Positions 25,581 to 33,059 of a DNA stretch of 64,000 nucleotides are shown here, piece by piece; the stretch's first letter is position 1, and the number at the start of each line of letters is the position of its first letter. The stretch is from CAWCAW01 sp963793645. GTDB taxonomy: Bacteria; Actinomycetota; Acidimicrobiia; Acidimicrobiales; UBA8190. A program made the position numbers and the translations under genes. The DNA lies in NCBI GenBank assembly GCA_963793645.1, contig CAWCAW010000007.1, forward strand, positions 1 to 64,000. The letters are read 5' to 3'. Below the pieces are notes generated by a model that saw nothing but the letters and a program-made list of their open reading frames with translations, was not told the DNA's origin and made no database searches.

Positions 25581-26870
25581 GTGCCTAGGCGGATCCTGGT
25601 CGACTTCGCACCGCTGCGCGAGAGCCGGGACTTCCGCTGGATGTTCTCCGGGACGCTCATCTCCACCTTGGGCTCGCAGCTCACGGTGGTGGCCATTCCG
25701 TATCAGGTCTACGAGCTGACCCACTCCTCGTTCCAGGTCGGGGCGGTCAGCCTGGCTCAGTTGATCCCTCTGGTCCTCGGTTCGCTCATCGGCGGGGCCG
25801 TCGGCGACGCCGTGGATCGTCGGACGCTCATGATCGTCTCGTCGGGACTGCTCGTCCTCACCAGTGCCGGCCTGGCCGTCAACTCGTTACAGCGGTCCCC
25901 ATCGCTGGTCGCCATTTACCTCATCAGCGCAACCTCGGGAGCGCTGGCTGGATTTGTCAGCACGGCTCGACTGGCGTCGACGCCTGCCCTCGTGAAGCCA
26001 GCGCACCTGTCGGCGGCCTACGCGTTCAACCAGATCGTCTTTCAGGTGGGGACCGTGATCGGACCGGCATTGTCGGGCCTGCTCCTGCGCCCCATCGGTC
26101 TCCCTGGCGTCTACAGCATCGACGCGGGCACGTACTTCATCAGTGCGCTGACGTGCTTCGCCATCTCGCGGATTCCGCCCACACCGGGGGCAACTCGCCC
26201 CGGCGTCGGCTCGATCGTGGAAGGAGTGCGCTACCTCAAGGGACGCCACGCCATTCAGGGAGTCTTTCTGATCGACATCAACGCCATGGTCTTCGGTATG
26301 CCCAGGGCGCTGTTTCCCGCCCTGGCTGCCAACCATTTTCGCGGTGCGTTGGCCGGGACCACTGTCCTCGGATTCCTTTACGCAGCGCCCGGGGCCGGCG
26401 CCCTCGTCGGCGCATTCATCACAGGGTGGGTGTCACATCTGCGCCGGCAGGGCTGGGCCATCACCGTGGCCGTGTTGGCGTGGGGAGCGGCCATCACATT
26501 GTTCGGTCTCACGCACGTGCTGTGGGTCGCGTTGGTGCTCTTGGCGCTGGCCGGGTGGGCCGACGTGATCTCGGCGGTGCTCCGCAACACGGTTTTGCAG
26601 GCGTCAATACCCGACACCTTCAGGAGCCGATTGTCGTCATTCCAGATCGCCGTGGTCAGCGGCGGTCCGCGCCTTGGTGACATGGAAGCCGGCACCGTGG
26701 CCGCACTGGTCAGCACCGAGTTCTCCATCGTCTCCGGAGGACTGGCCTGCATCGTGGGCGCCTTGGCGCTCGTCGGGGTACTCCCCGGTTTCCGCCGTTA
26801 CCGGAGCCAAATTGCCGGTACAGGACCGGAGCCTGACGCCGAGGCCGGCCAACCAGAACCGCCTGCCTGA
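25581..26870 (+). CDS. MFS exporter
   Basis: 429 residues. Twelve membrane helices run from about residue 15 to 410. The loop between helices 2 and 3 has GGAVGDAVDRRTLMIVS, a version of the MFS A-motif, and the layout resembles the EntS-like drug or siderophore exporter group. The substrate is unknown; regulation by the neighbouring TetR protein suggests export of the compound that the regulator senses. GTG 25581 lies 6 nt after the -10 box, so the mRNA is probably leaderless. It is followed by an SDR gene after 39 bp. Confidence 0.82.
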   Translation: MPRRILVDFAPLRESRDFRWMFSGTLISTLGSQLTVVAIPYQVYELTHSSFQVGAVSLAQLIPLVLGSLIGGAVGDAVDRRTLMIVSSGLLVLTSAGLAVNSLQRSPSLVAIYLISATSGALAGFVSTARLASTPALVKPAHLSAAYAFNQIVFQVGTVIGPALSGLLLRPIGLPGVYSIDAGTYFISALTCFAISRIPPTPGATRPGVGSIVEGVRYLKGRHAIQGVFLIDINAMVFGMPRALFPALAANHFRGALAGTTVLGFLYAAPGAGALVGAFITGWVSHLRRQGWAITVAVLAWGAAITLFGLTHVLWVALVLLALAGWADVISAVLRNTVLQASIPDTFRSRLSSFQIAVVSGGPRLGDMEAGTVAALVSTEFSIVSGGLACIVGALALVGVLPGFRRYRSQIAGTGPEPDAEAGQPEPPA

Positions 26871-26897
26871 CGCGTGTCCACCTTTGCAGCGGTGGCC

Positions 26898-26903
26898 TAT
26901 CCT
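26898..26903 (+). promoter_or_regulatory. -10 box TATCCT of the SDR gene
   Basis: TATCCT ends 6 nt before GTG 26910, selecting it over the ATG at 26874. The SDR gene may thus be transcribed independently of the MFS gene. Confidence 0.5.
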
Positions 26904-26909
26904 CGCTGC

Positions 26910-27668
26910 GTGGACATCGCCGGCAAGGTCGCCATCGTCACCGGAGCCGGGTCAGGTATCGGAAGGACCTGTGCGCATACCTTGGCCGCCCGGGGAGCGT
27001 CCGTCGTCGTCGCCGACATCGACCGGACCGGAGGCAGCCACACCGTCGCCGCCATCACCGACGCCGGCGGGAGCGCCGAGTTCACTCGGGTGGATGTGAG
27101 CCGGCTCGAGGAACTGGTCGCCATGTTCGATTTCACCCAAGAGCACTTTGGCGGCTTCGACATCTTGTGCAACAACGCCGGCATCGTCTGTGGCGAACCG
27201 CTATGGCCGGTCACAGATCCGCACACGCTGTTGAGCCAGATCTTGATCAATCTGGGTGCGGTGATCCTCGGCACCCGACTAGCCGTTGACCGACTTACCC
27301 CCCGGGGCGGCGGATCGATCGTCAACGTGGCCTCCATCGGTGCGCTTCTGCCGCTCGAAGACGAACCCGGGTACTCGGCTACCAAGGCCGGGGTCGTCAT
27401 GTTCACGCGCGCCTGCGCCGGGTTGATGGGGAGCCATGGCATTCGGGTCAACGCGGTGCTCCCGGGTCTCATCGACACCCCGTTGCTCGCCAAATCAGGT
27501 GACGGGTCCACGGAGGCACCCTGGGCCCAACTGGCTCGTGAGCTCCTTCCCCTGCACTCCCCCACCGTCGTTGCCGACGCCATCGTCGAGATCATCGAGG
27601 ACGACACCTTGGCCGGTCAGTACCGCATCGTGGGTGAACTTCCCGACTTCGTCAGAGACATGATGTGA
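26910..27668 (+). CDS. short-chain dehydrogenase/reductase
   Basis: 252 residues from GTG 26910. Classical SDR motifs are complete: the cofactor loop TGAGSGIG near residue 11, Asp in VVVADIDRTGG indicating NAD preference, NNAG, the catalytic Ser in NVASIG, and the YSATK Tyr/Lys pair. The substrate is unknown. Upstream in-frame codons to 26874 lack SDR similarity, and the TATCCT box supports the GTG. It ends about 95 bp before tRNA-Gly. Confidence 0.88.
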   Translation: MDIAGKVAIVTGAGSGIGRTCAHTLAARGASVVVADIDRTGGSHTVAAITDAGGSAEFTRVDVSRLEELVAMFDFTQEHFGGFDILCNNAGIVCGEPLWPVTDPHTLLSQILINLGAVILGTRLAVDRLTPRGGGSIVNVASIGALLPLEDEPGYSATKAGVVMFTRACAGLMGSHGIRVNAVLPGLIDTPLLAKSGDGSTEAPWAQLARELLPLHSPTVVADAIVEIIEDDTLAGQYRIVGELPDFVRDMM

Positions 27669-27763
27669 GGACCGTTGGCGCGTGACGCGCCGACGACGTG
27701 AGCGGGGCGTGTCGCTCTAACCACAACCAGGCGCCTTGTGTCGTCAGCTAGCCTTTACTTGTC

Positions 27764-27834
27764 GCGGGCGTAGCTCAATGGCAGAGTCCCAGCCTTCCAA
27801 GCTGGTCATGCGGGTTCGATTCCCGTCGCCCGCT
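27764..27834 (+). tRNA. tRNA-Gly (anticodon TCC)
   Basis: Acceptor GCGGGCG (27764-27770) pairs with CGCCCGC (27827-27833), discriminator T27834. The anticodon stem CCAGC/GCTGG encloses CTTCCAA, giving TCC at 27796-27798. The T arm is GCGGG TTCGATT CCCGT with one wobble. CCA is not encoded. An intact ISL3-type insertion sequence lies 191 bp downstream. Confidence 0.97.
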
Positions 27835-28017
27835 CTCATGGAACCAGCGGCGCCCTCGCCGGTCCATGCTTTAGGGTGCGCCGTGCTTTTTAGACTTTGA
27901 AAAGCGCAAAAGCGGCGCCCACTGGTCCGTGAGCACCGCCAATCGACCGGTCCCGGGAGTGTCAGTGGGATCGACGACAACCGTTGGCCCCAACCCCGAC
28001 GCCTTCGACGCATCGGC

Positions 28018-28025
28018 GTCAACGT
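28018..28025 (+). repeat. left 8-bp target-site duplication of the ISL3 element
   Basis: GTCAACGT, identical to 29452-29459, directly abuts the terminal repeat at 28026. Confidence 0.92.
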
Positions 28026-28047
28026 GGCTCTTCGGATTTCAGCGGGG
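28026..28047 (+). repeat. terminal inverted repeat, transposase 3' side
   Basis: Starts GGCTCTTCGG, ends AGCGGGG. Perfect inverse of 29430-29451. Confidence 0.9.
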
Positions 28048-28057
28048 TCGACGGCGC

Positions 28058-29374
28058 TCATGTGACGACGATCGAGCCTAGGACCCGCCAATTCGGTTTG
28101 CCGGCATAGAGCAAGGCCCGTATCCGGTAGTTCTCGAAGTTGCGGAAGCCGAAGCCGATCCTCTTGATGCGCTTGATCAGGTTGTTGAGTGATTCGGTGG
28201 GGCCGTTGGACACCTTGGCCAGGTGGTAGTTGCACAGCTTGTCGAACCACTTCCGAATGGTCTTGCCGAGCTTTTGGATCTCAGGTGGCATGGCCTTCTT
28301 GGAGCAGTGTCGCTCGAGCTCGGCGAGCATGGTGCGGGCCTCGTAGGGATTGGACGCCTTGTAGAAGTCACGCAGGCGTTCTTTGATTCGGTAGGCAATG
28401 GCGACCTCTGCATTGGGGTCGCCGAGAGCGAGCAGTGAGGCAAGACGCTCGGTGGCGCCGTGGTCGAGCTTCTCCTCGCCCATGAGCAGGGCTCGGCGGG
28501 CCCGATACAGCGGATCGTCGCGTCGGCCCCGGTGCCCGAGCTGCTCGGTTTGGACCCGGCGGCGGATGGCGTCGAGGCAGCGGTTGGCGAGCGAGACGGC
28601 GTGAAAAGGATCGACCACCTGTCGGGCTCTGGGCAGCATGACCGTGTACACCGCCGCGTAGGTCACCGACATGTCCAGGGCCCCGTAACAGATGCGCTCT
28701 TTCCAGGCCTGGGGCTGTTTGTCGATCCAGCCCGCCACGTCGTCGAATTTGCGGCTCGGGAGGATATCGATGATCTGATGGTTCTCGACGTCGGCGACCG
28801 TCGTGGCGTAGTTGGTGTGATGGTGTGAGCCCTGTCTGACGAACGATGTCTCATCGAGCCCTATGGCGGTGGTCTGGTTGAGACGTCTGCGATCGGCGGT
28901 CAAAAGGGCGCTGCCGTAGGTGGTGACAGCGTCGTTGACCGTGTGCCAGTCACAGTCGAGCTCACCGGCCACTTCAGAGACGGTCCGGCCACTGCCGACC
29001 TGGACCGTGGCCCACTTGGCCGCCCTGGTCGTGAGCAGACAATTCTTGGCCGCGATGCGGTGATCGGATAACACCCAGGTCCGTCTCGGGCAGAGGGGAT
29101 TCGCACAGCGCATGCGGTGCTTCTTCCAGGCCAGTGCCATGGCTGTCCCGTAGACGGGAAGGTCGACGTAGTGCACCACCGGACGTTCTTTGACCTGGGC
29201 CCGTTCCCCGCAGCTCGGACATCGGACCCCGTCGATGACCTGCTCGATCATCAGCTCCACATTGGGCCCGTGGCGTTGGTAATGCAGGACCCGGACATCT
29301 TTGAGACCCACCAGGGCCTCAAGAATCTCGTTAGGGTGCGTGAAGACGAAGGTGCTTTTTGATTGTTGGCTCAC
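28058..29374 (-). CDS. ISL3-family transposase
   Basis: 438 residues and uninterrupted. N-terminal zinc knuckles CPSCGERA and CANPLCPRRTW (about residues 53-100) and a helix-turn-helix (VSEVAGELDCDWHTVNDAV) form the DNA-binding part. The DDE catalytic core shows Asp in AIGLDETSFVRQG, Asp in QVVDPFHAVSLAN, and Glu in GPTESLNNLIKRIKR. The C-terminus GSIVVT ends 11 bp from the inner edge of the terminal repeat. The enzyme should act on its own ends and, because the cassette at 6125-7718 has similar ends, could act on that unit in trans. Confidence 0.93.
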   Translation of the reverse strand: MSQQSKSTFVFTHPNEILEALVGLKDVRVLHYQRHGPNVELMIEQVIDGVRCPSCGERAQVKERPVVHYVDLPVYGTAMALAWKKHRMRCANPLCPRRTWVLSDHRIAAKNCLLTTRAAKWATVQVGSGRTVSEVAGELDCDWHTVNDAVTTYGSALLTADRRRLNQTTAIGLDETSFVRQGSHHHTNYATTVADVENHQIIDILPSRKFDDVAGWIDKQPQAWKERICYGALDMSVTYAAVYTVMLPRARQVVDPFHAVSLANRCLDAIRRRVQTEQLGHRGRRDDPLYRARRALLMGEEKLDHGATERLASLLALGDPNAEVAIAYRIKERLRDFYKASNPYEARTMLAELERHCSKKAMPPEIQKLGKTIRKWFDKLCNYHLAKVSNGPTESLNNLIKRIKRIGFGFRNFENYRIRALLYAGKPNWRVLGSIVVT

Positions 29375-29429
29375 ACCTCAAGCTTGAAGCACCTTCGTCT
29401 AATTCAAGGTGGATCTCAGGAGAGCGGCT

Positions 29430-29451
29430 CCCCGCTGAAATCCGAAGAGCC
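29430..29451 (-). repeat. terminal inverted repeat, transposase 5' side
   Basis: Reverse complement of 28026-28047 without mismatch. Confidence 0.9.
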
Positions 29452-29459
29452 GTCAACGT
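29452..29459 (+). repeat. right 8-bp target-site duplication of the ISL3 element
   Basis: GTCAACGT, same strand and sequence as 28018-28025. Confidence 0.92.
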
Positions 29460-30189
29460 CAGGCGGTCGTGTGGTTCACAGGGCGCAATCGAAAGAAGAG
29501 AAAGCGCGGGCGCGTGCGGAGCAGCTCGTATGCTGCTGGATCCCGTTCTCGCAGCGCTGAGCTTGGTTGGGGCTCAACAAGCTGTTCGATCACGAAGTCC
29601 GCCGAGGATATGGCTTGCGTCATTTCCGTCAACGGTCGTCGCCAGAACGTCACCTCGAACTGGGTGGAATCCTTATGCCAGCGTTCGGAGACCTGCCCGC
29701 CGGCGAAATAATCGTCGGGACTGTGCTCCCAGTCCACGGTGGGATGGTGGGTGGAGAAGATGACGACGCCATGGCGCGCCAACACCCGGTGAAACTCTCG
29801 CAGAACCGTCGTCCAATCCCGGACGTAGTGAAAAGCGAGAGCGGCCACCACGACATCGAAGCTCTGGCCAAACGACAATCCTTCGGCCACATCAGCCCTC
29901 AAGAACTGAGCACGCCTCCCTACCGTCATGCCGCGCCAACGACAAACATCTCGGCGCTTACGTCCAGTGCGGTCACGCTGGCGCCGTTGTCAACGAGCTA
30001 CTGCGTGAGAGGTCCCGACCCACGCCCGACCTCCAATACCCGTTTTCCGGCCACCTCTCCAAGAAGCGTGATCGTCGCCGGTCGCTCGTAGTACGCGTTG
30101 AACGGGTTCTTGACACTGTCCGACGCATACGCTCGCGCCATGCGGTCGCACTGACGTGCACTCCGCGCCCCGTCTTTTACGTTGGTCAT
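29459..30189 (-). pseudogene. decayed class I SAM-dependent methyltransferase gene
   Basis: From ATG 30189 the frame reads MTNVKDGARSARQCDRMARA and the SAM motif I VLEVGRGSGPLT (the usual Cys is Arg). It then hits an in-frame TAG at 29998. The same frame continues with LVDNGASVTALDVSAEMFVV up to a TGA at 29926. The rest of the enzyme, from ADVAEGL through FHRVLARHGVVIFSTHHPT to the end at 29459, is in another frame. One nonsense change plus one frameshift means the gene is dead, or the sequence carries two errors here. An ISL3 element is inserted exactly at its stop codon, and a hairpin-rich leader precedes its start. Confidence 0.8.
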
Positions 30190-30202
30190 GGTGCCACGAG
30201 TG

Positions 30203-30222
30203 GGATGCGCAAGATCGCATCC
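30203..30222 (-). other. third leader hairpin
   Basis: Stem GGATGCG (30203-30209) / CGCATCC (30216-30222), ending 13 nt before the methyltransferase start on the minus strand. Confidence 0.45.
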
Positions 30223-30229
30223 GAAATGA

Positions 30230-30255
30230 AACGGGAGGCCCGAAGGCCTCCCGTT
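30230..30255 (-). terminator. strong hairpin with TTCG loop, terminator or attenuator
   Basis: An 11-bp perfect stem (30230-30240 / 30245-30255). Read on the minus strand the loop is TTCG closed by C-G, a very stable tetraloop, and TTTCATTT follows. That is the layout of an intrinsic terminator upstream of the methyltransferase start. Confidence 0.65.
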
Positions 30256-30259
30256 CCTA

Positions 30260-30311
30260 CTGCGAAACGCCACCAGGGTGTGCTGGCCCCAGACGGGTGG
30301 CGCCTTCGCAG
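30260..30311 (-). ncRNA. imperfect long hairpin, possible structured leader element
   Basis: CTGCGAA.CGCCACC (30260-30274) pairs with GGTGGCG..TTCGCAG (30296-30311) with a small internal bulge and a GC-rich apical region. It sits directly before the terminator-like hairpin, the usual order of sensor and expression platform in a riboswitch. No known riboswitch consensus is recognised. Confidence 0.35.
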
Positions 30312-30471
30312 GTTTCCAGGTGGCACGCTACGCCTCGATTCTTGAGCGGGGAAGAGCGATAGGCGCAATGAAATAGAGCGTTCACACGGCGATGGATCAG
30401 CCTCGCCCTGGCACCAAGGGCGTCAGCTGGGCATTGGCATGGCAACGGTTGGGTCGCTAACGTCCTTGGCG

Positions 30472-30648
30472 GTGGAACGGTGGCGCTACGGGGTCACATT
30501 GCTGCCGGCGGATACCGGTGAGGAAACCCGCCGCGACGAGCCCGAGTACGTGTCTGCACTGCGCGCCCGTCGCGCTGACGGCTGGAAGCTCATCAGCATC
30601 ACCAAGCGTGACGGATCCGATGTGTTGATGTTCAGAAAGCCGGCGTAA
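30472..30648 (+). CDS. small protein, DUF4177-like
   Basis: 58 residues from GTG 30472 (VERWRYGVTLLPADTG at the start). The C-terminal half, YVSALRARRADGWKLISITK then RDGSDVLMFRKPA, resembles the short DUF4177 type in which a central Leu-rich helix and GWxLISI strand are conserved. A TAACGT box lies 8 nt before the GTG; ATG 30439 is the longer alternative. Function unknown. It is isolated, between the methyltransferase leader and the PAP2-like gene, with a stop 39 bp from the latter's converging end. Confidence 0.55.
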   Translation: MERWRYGVTLLPADTGEETRRDEPEYVSALRARRADGWKLISITKRDGSDVLMFRKPA

Positions 30649-30686
30649 CCGGCGCGTCACACCTGGTTGGCCGTGTACACGAAGTG

Positions 30687-31355
30687 TTACGCTCCGTAGC
30701 GCCAACGTCGGCTGAGGCCGAGTGATCGGGCGGCCAGGTGGGCGAGCGCATCGATGACGAAGACGGCTCCGACGCCCACGCAGGCTCCACCCAGGGCATC
30801 GGTCACGTAATGCCAGCGAAGGATGACAACAGCGGCACAGACCGCGGCCAGGATCACCGCCCCCATCAAAGCCACCGGCGCCTTTAACAGCGCGGGAGCG
30901 ACCAACAGCGCACAGGCGGCCAGAGCGGCCACGACTGTTACCGTCCCCGACGGATACGAGAAGGCGCGACTGTCCCCCAGGTGACGTCCCACCAGCGGTT
31001 TGGCCACGTGTTCGACGACGAGAACCGCGCTCACGGGTGCGATGAGAACGGCGGCGGCTCGGATCCGATCCCGAAACAGCGCCACCAAAAAAAGGACAGC
31101 CACGCCGATGACGAGTGCCGACATCGAGCCGAGGTGCACGACCTGAGCAGCGAGGTGGGTCTTGAAATCCTCACGTAAGACGGCGGCCCCCACCCGGTCC
31201 AGGCGGTTCGGCCACGGTCGGTGAATGAGCACGAGCCCGGCCAACGCTGCTCCGCTCAAAAGGCAGGCTCCCAACAGCAATTCGACGACCGTCCAGAATC
31301 CCGTAGTGGGGGAAGGACTCGCTTCTTGCCGGGGACGTGGCTCCACCAAGACCAT
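30687..31355 (-). CDS. PAP2-like membrane protein with altered phosphatase motif
   Basis: 222 residues from ATG 31355. Six membrane segments are visible. PAP2 motifs appear as KPLVGRHLGDSRAFSYPSGT (motifs 1 and 2) and RWHYVTDALGG (motif 3). In normal PAP2 enzymes the second motif is PSGH, and that His is catalytically important; here it is Thr. The motif 3 His and Asp remain. The protein may be a weak or non-catalytic member, or a transporter-like relative. TACCCT ends 7 nt before ATG 31355, selecting it over ATG 31427. Confidence 0.75.
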   Translation of the reverse strand: MVLVEPRPRQEASPSPTTGFWTVVELLLGACLLSGAALAGLVLIHRPWPNRLDRVGAAVLREDFKTHLAAQVVHLGSMSALVIGVAVLFLVALFRDRIRAAAVLIAPVSAVLVVEHVAKPLVGRHLGDSRAFSYPSGTVTVVAALAACALLVAPALLKAPVALMGAVILAAVCAAVVILRWHYVTDALGGACVGVGAVFVIDALAHLAARSLGLSRRWRYGA

Positions 31356-31362
31356 CTGGTCA

Positions 31363-31368
31363 AGGGTA
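31363..31368 (-). promoter_or_regulatory. -10 box TACCCT of the PAP2-like gene
   Basis: Ends 7 nt before ATG 31355 on the minus strand; leaderless arrangement. Confidence 0.5.
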
Positions 31369-31685
31369 GGGCACTCTGCCTTCGTAGGTGCATCGGATGG
31401 CGACCAATATCGAGGTGTTCGGTCCACACCAAGCCGCGGAACGTCTGATCCGTGGTCCGCTCACGGCGGACGCATTGCCAAGGCTCCCTCTATCGCCGAG
31501 CAAGACGTATTGTGGTTGTCCGGGCCCGTTGACGCCGAAGAGGCTCCGGCCTCCAGGAGACTTGTGGTTGTGAACTCGAGCTGCCGACGTGTCCCCGTTC
31601 CCGTCGCCATGGACTCCTTCAGAAGCCACCGTCTATCTGAAATGGATCGTCTAACCGGAACTGACGCCACGTCGGAGAGTGCGTG
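31369..31685. other. about 315 bp divergent spacer
   Basis: No gene is convincing here. It must hold the rightward promoter of the MoxR locus; a TCTAAC at 31649-31654 is a weak -10 candidate with CGGAGAG before the ATG at 31686. Short antisense frames lack motifs. Confidence 0.4.
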
Positions 31686-33050
31686 ATGTCCTCTGTGCCT
31701 CCGATGCTCCGGCCCCTCGGTGTTGGCGAACGGCTCGACGCCGGTTTCAAAATCTTCGGGCGCAACTTTCTCTCAATGGCCAAAGCGGTCTTGATCGTCG
31801 CCATTCCTGCCGGCGTTCTCGAAGCCCTCATATCGGTGTCCACCTCGCTACCCAGGGCGTCCACGACTACGAACCCCTTCGGTCTCACCCCCGCACAGCC
31901 GCACATCGTTGGGTTGCCGGCATACCTGACCGGCCAAGTGCTCCTCCTTGTCGTGTCTGAGATCGCCAGTGTTCTCGCCACGGCTACGTGTTACCGCATC
32001 ATTGCCCGGACGTATCTCGGACAACCGGCGGATTGGCGCGAAGCATTGCGTTTCGCAGCATCTCGCTTCTTCGCCCTGGTTTGGATTCTCTTGTTGACCT
32101 TCGGTGTCACGTGGGGGCCCGGGCTTGGTATTGCTGCGGTGGTAGTGGCCTTTGCTGTCATCCACATCCCCGCTCTTGCCATCGTGATCGGGGTACTGGG
32201 GGGCCTCGCGTGGTTGGTGTATTTCATCTGGATCGGTGCGTGCGCTCGGCTGGCCGTGCCAACCCTCATGATCGAGGACGCTCACGGCTGGAAGGCAGTA
32301 CGCCGATCGATCGATTTGTGTCGAAACAGCTGGTGGTCGGTGTTCGGTACCGAATTCCTGGCCGGATTGCTGGCCGGTTTGTTCGGCGCTGCTCTCGCCG
32401 GCACGTCCGTCGTCGTTCTTCTTTCGTCACACAACAACACAACTGCTACTGCCATCGTCGGCTTCTTCACTCGGACTGCAACCCTTATCGTCGCAGCACC
32501 ATTTACCGCAGGAATCCTCGTCGTCCTCTCGATTGACCTGCGGGTGCGCAAGGAGGGCTTCGACATCCAGTTGCTCGCCTCTCGAATGGGGGTGGCGCCA
32601 ACGAGTTCTGCGCTGTCCTTCATTCGGCCGCCGGCGGGCTATTACCCGCCCCCTGGTGGTTACCCGCCCCCTGGTGGTTACCCGCCCCCTGGTGGTTACC
32701 CGCCCCCTGGTGGTTACCCGCCCCCTGGTGGTTACCCGCCCCCTGGTGGTTACCCGCCCCCTGGTGGTTACCCGCCCCCTGGTGGTTACCCGCCCCCTGG
32801 TGGTTACCCGCCCCCTGGTGGTTACGGCTATCCGCCGCCCGGGTACGCGTCCCCGCCGCCGCAACCTCCTCCTCTGACCTATCAGCCTCCTGCGGCGCCT
32901 CCGGCACCGCAGCTTCCTCCACTCATAAATCCGCCTCCTCCCCCACCGCCGCCGACACCTCCGCCGATGCCGCTTTCTCTTCCGTCGTTGCCGTCATCGC
33001 CGCCATCGGCACCTGAGGCACCGGCGGATCCCGGGACGACGACGGAGTAA
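31686..33050 (+). CDS. multi-pass membrane protein with Pro/Gly/Tyr-rich repeat tail
   Basis: 454 residues (a GTG directly precedes the ATG). Residues 1-300 hold about six membrane segments, in the style of the glycerophosphodiester-phosphodiesterase-type membrane domain found at the head of the mycobacterial MoxR2 locus (Rv3689, as I recall). SIDLCRNSWWSVFGTEFL is typical of that domain. From about residue 315 the tail is PPPGGY repeated ten times, followed by mixed Pro-rich sequence to the end. Such tails are often cytoplasmic, disordered and multivalent. It is the first gene of a same-strand run to 37270, so it probably belongs to the MoxR operon. Confidence 0.75.
   Translation: MSSVPPMLRPLGVGERLDAGFKIFGRNFLSMAKAVLIVAIPAGVLEALISVSTSLPRASTTTNPFGLTPAQPHIVGLPAYLTGQVLLLVVSEIASVLATATCYRIIARTYLGQPADWREALRFAASRFFALVWILLLTFGVTWGPGLGIAAVVVAFAVIHIPALAIVIGVLGGLAWLVYFIWIGACARLAVPTLMIEDAHGWKAVRRSIDLCRNSWWSVFGTEFLAGLLAGLFGAALAGTSVVVLLSSHNNTTATAIVGFFTRTATLIVAAPFTAGILVVLSIDLRVRKEGFDIQLLASRMGVAPTSSALSFIRPPAGYYPPPGGYPPPGGYPPPGGYPPPGGYPPPGGYPPPGGYPPPGGYPPPGGYPPPGGYPPPGGYGYPPPGYASPPPQPPPLTYQPPAAPPAPQLPPLINPPPPPPPPTPPPMPLSLPSLPSSPPSAPEAPADPGTTTE
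32642..32821 (+). repeat. ten perfect copies of an 18-bp tandem repeat
   Basis: TTACCCGCCCCCTGGTGG repeats exactly ten times without a single change, coding PPPGGY units in the membrane protein. Identity at the DNA level, synonymous positions included, means recent expansion by slippage or unequal exchange. Copy number is likely variable between strains. There are no spacers, so it is not CRISPR. Confidence 0.97.
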
Positions 33051-33059
33051 AGAGCAGCA

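Larger units (their letters stand above)
28026..29451 (-). mobile_element. complete ISL3-family insertion sequence, 1426 bp
   Basis: Perfect 22-bp terminal inverted repeats (28026-28047 and 29430-29451, outer bases GGCTCTTCGG), a single full-length transposase gene and perfect 8-bp direct repeats GTCAACGT on both sides. All are as expected for ISL3. Intact ends and identical duplications indicate recent insertion. The right duplication overlaps the last base of the stop codon of the methyltransferase gene at 29459, so the element landed at the very end of that gene without removing coding sequence. Confidence 0.93.

Noticed and set aside
32642..32821. CRISPR-like array
   Set aside because: Units are contiguous with no spacers and lie inside a coding frame.
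32427..32877. Long open frames on both strands with TTRGRV or VVTRPL repeats
   Set aside because: They are other-frame readings of the 18-bp repeat in the real membrane-protein gene.
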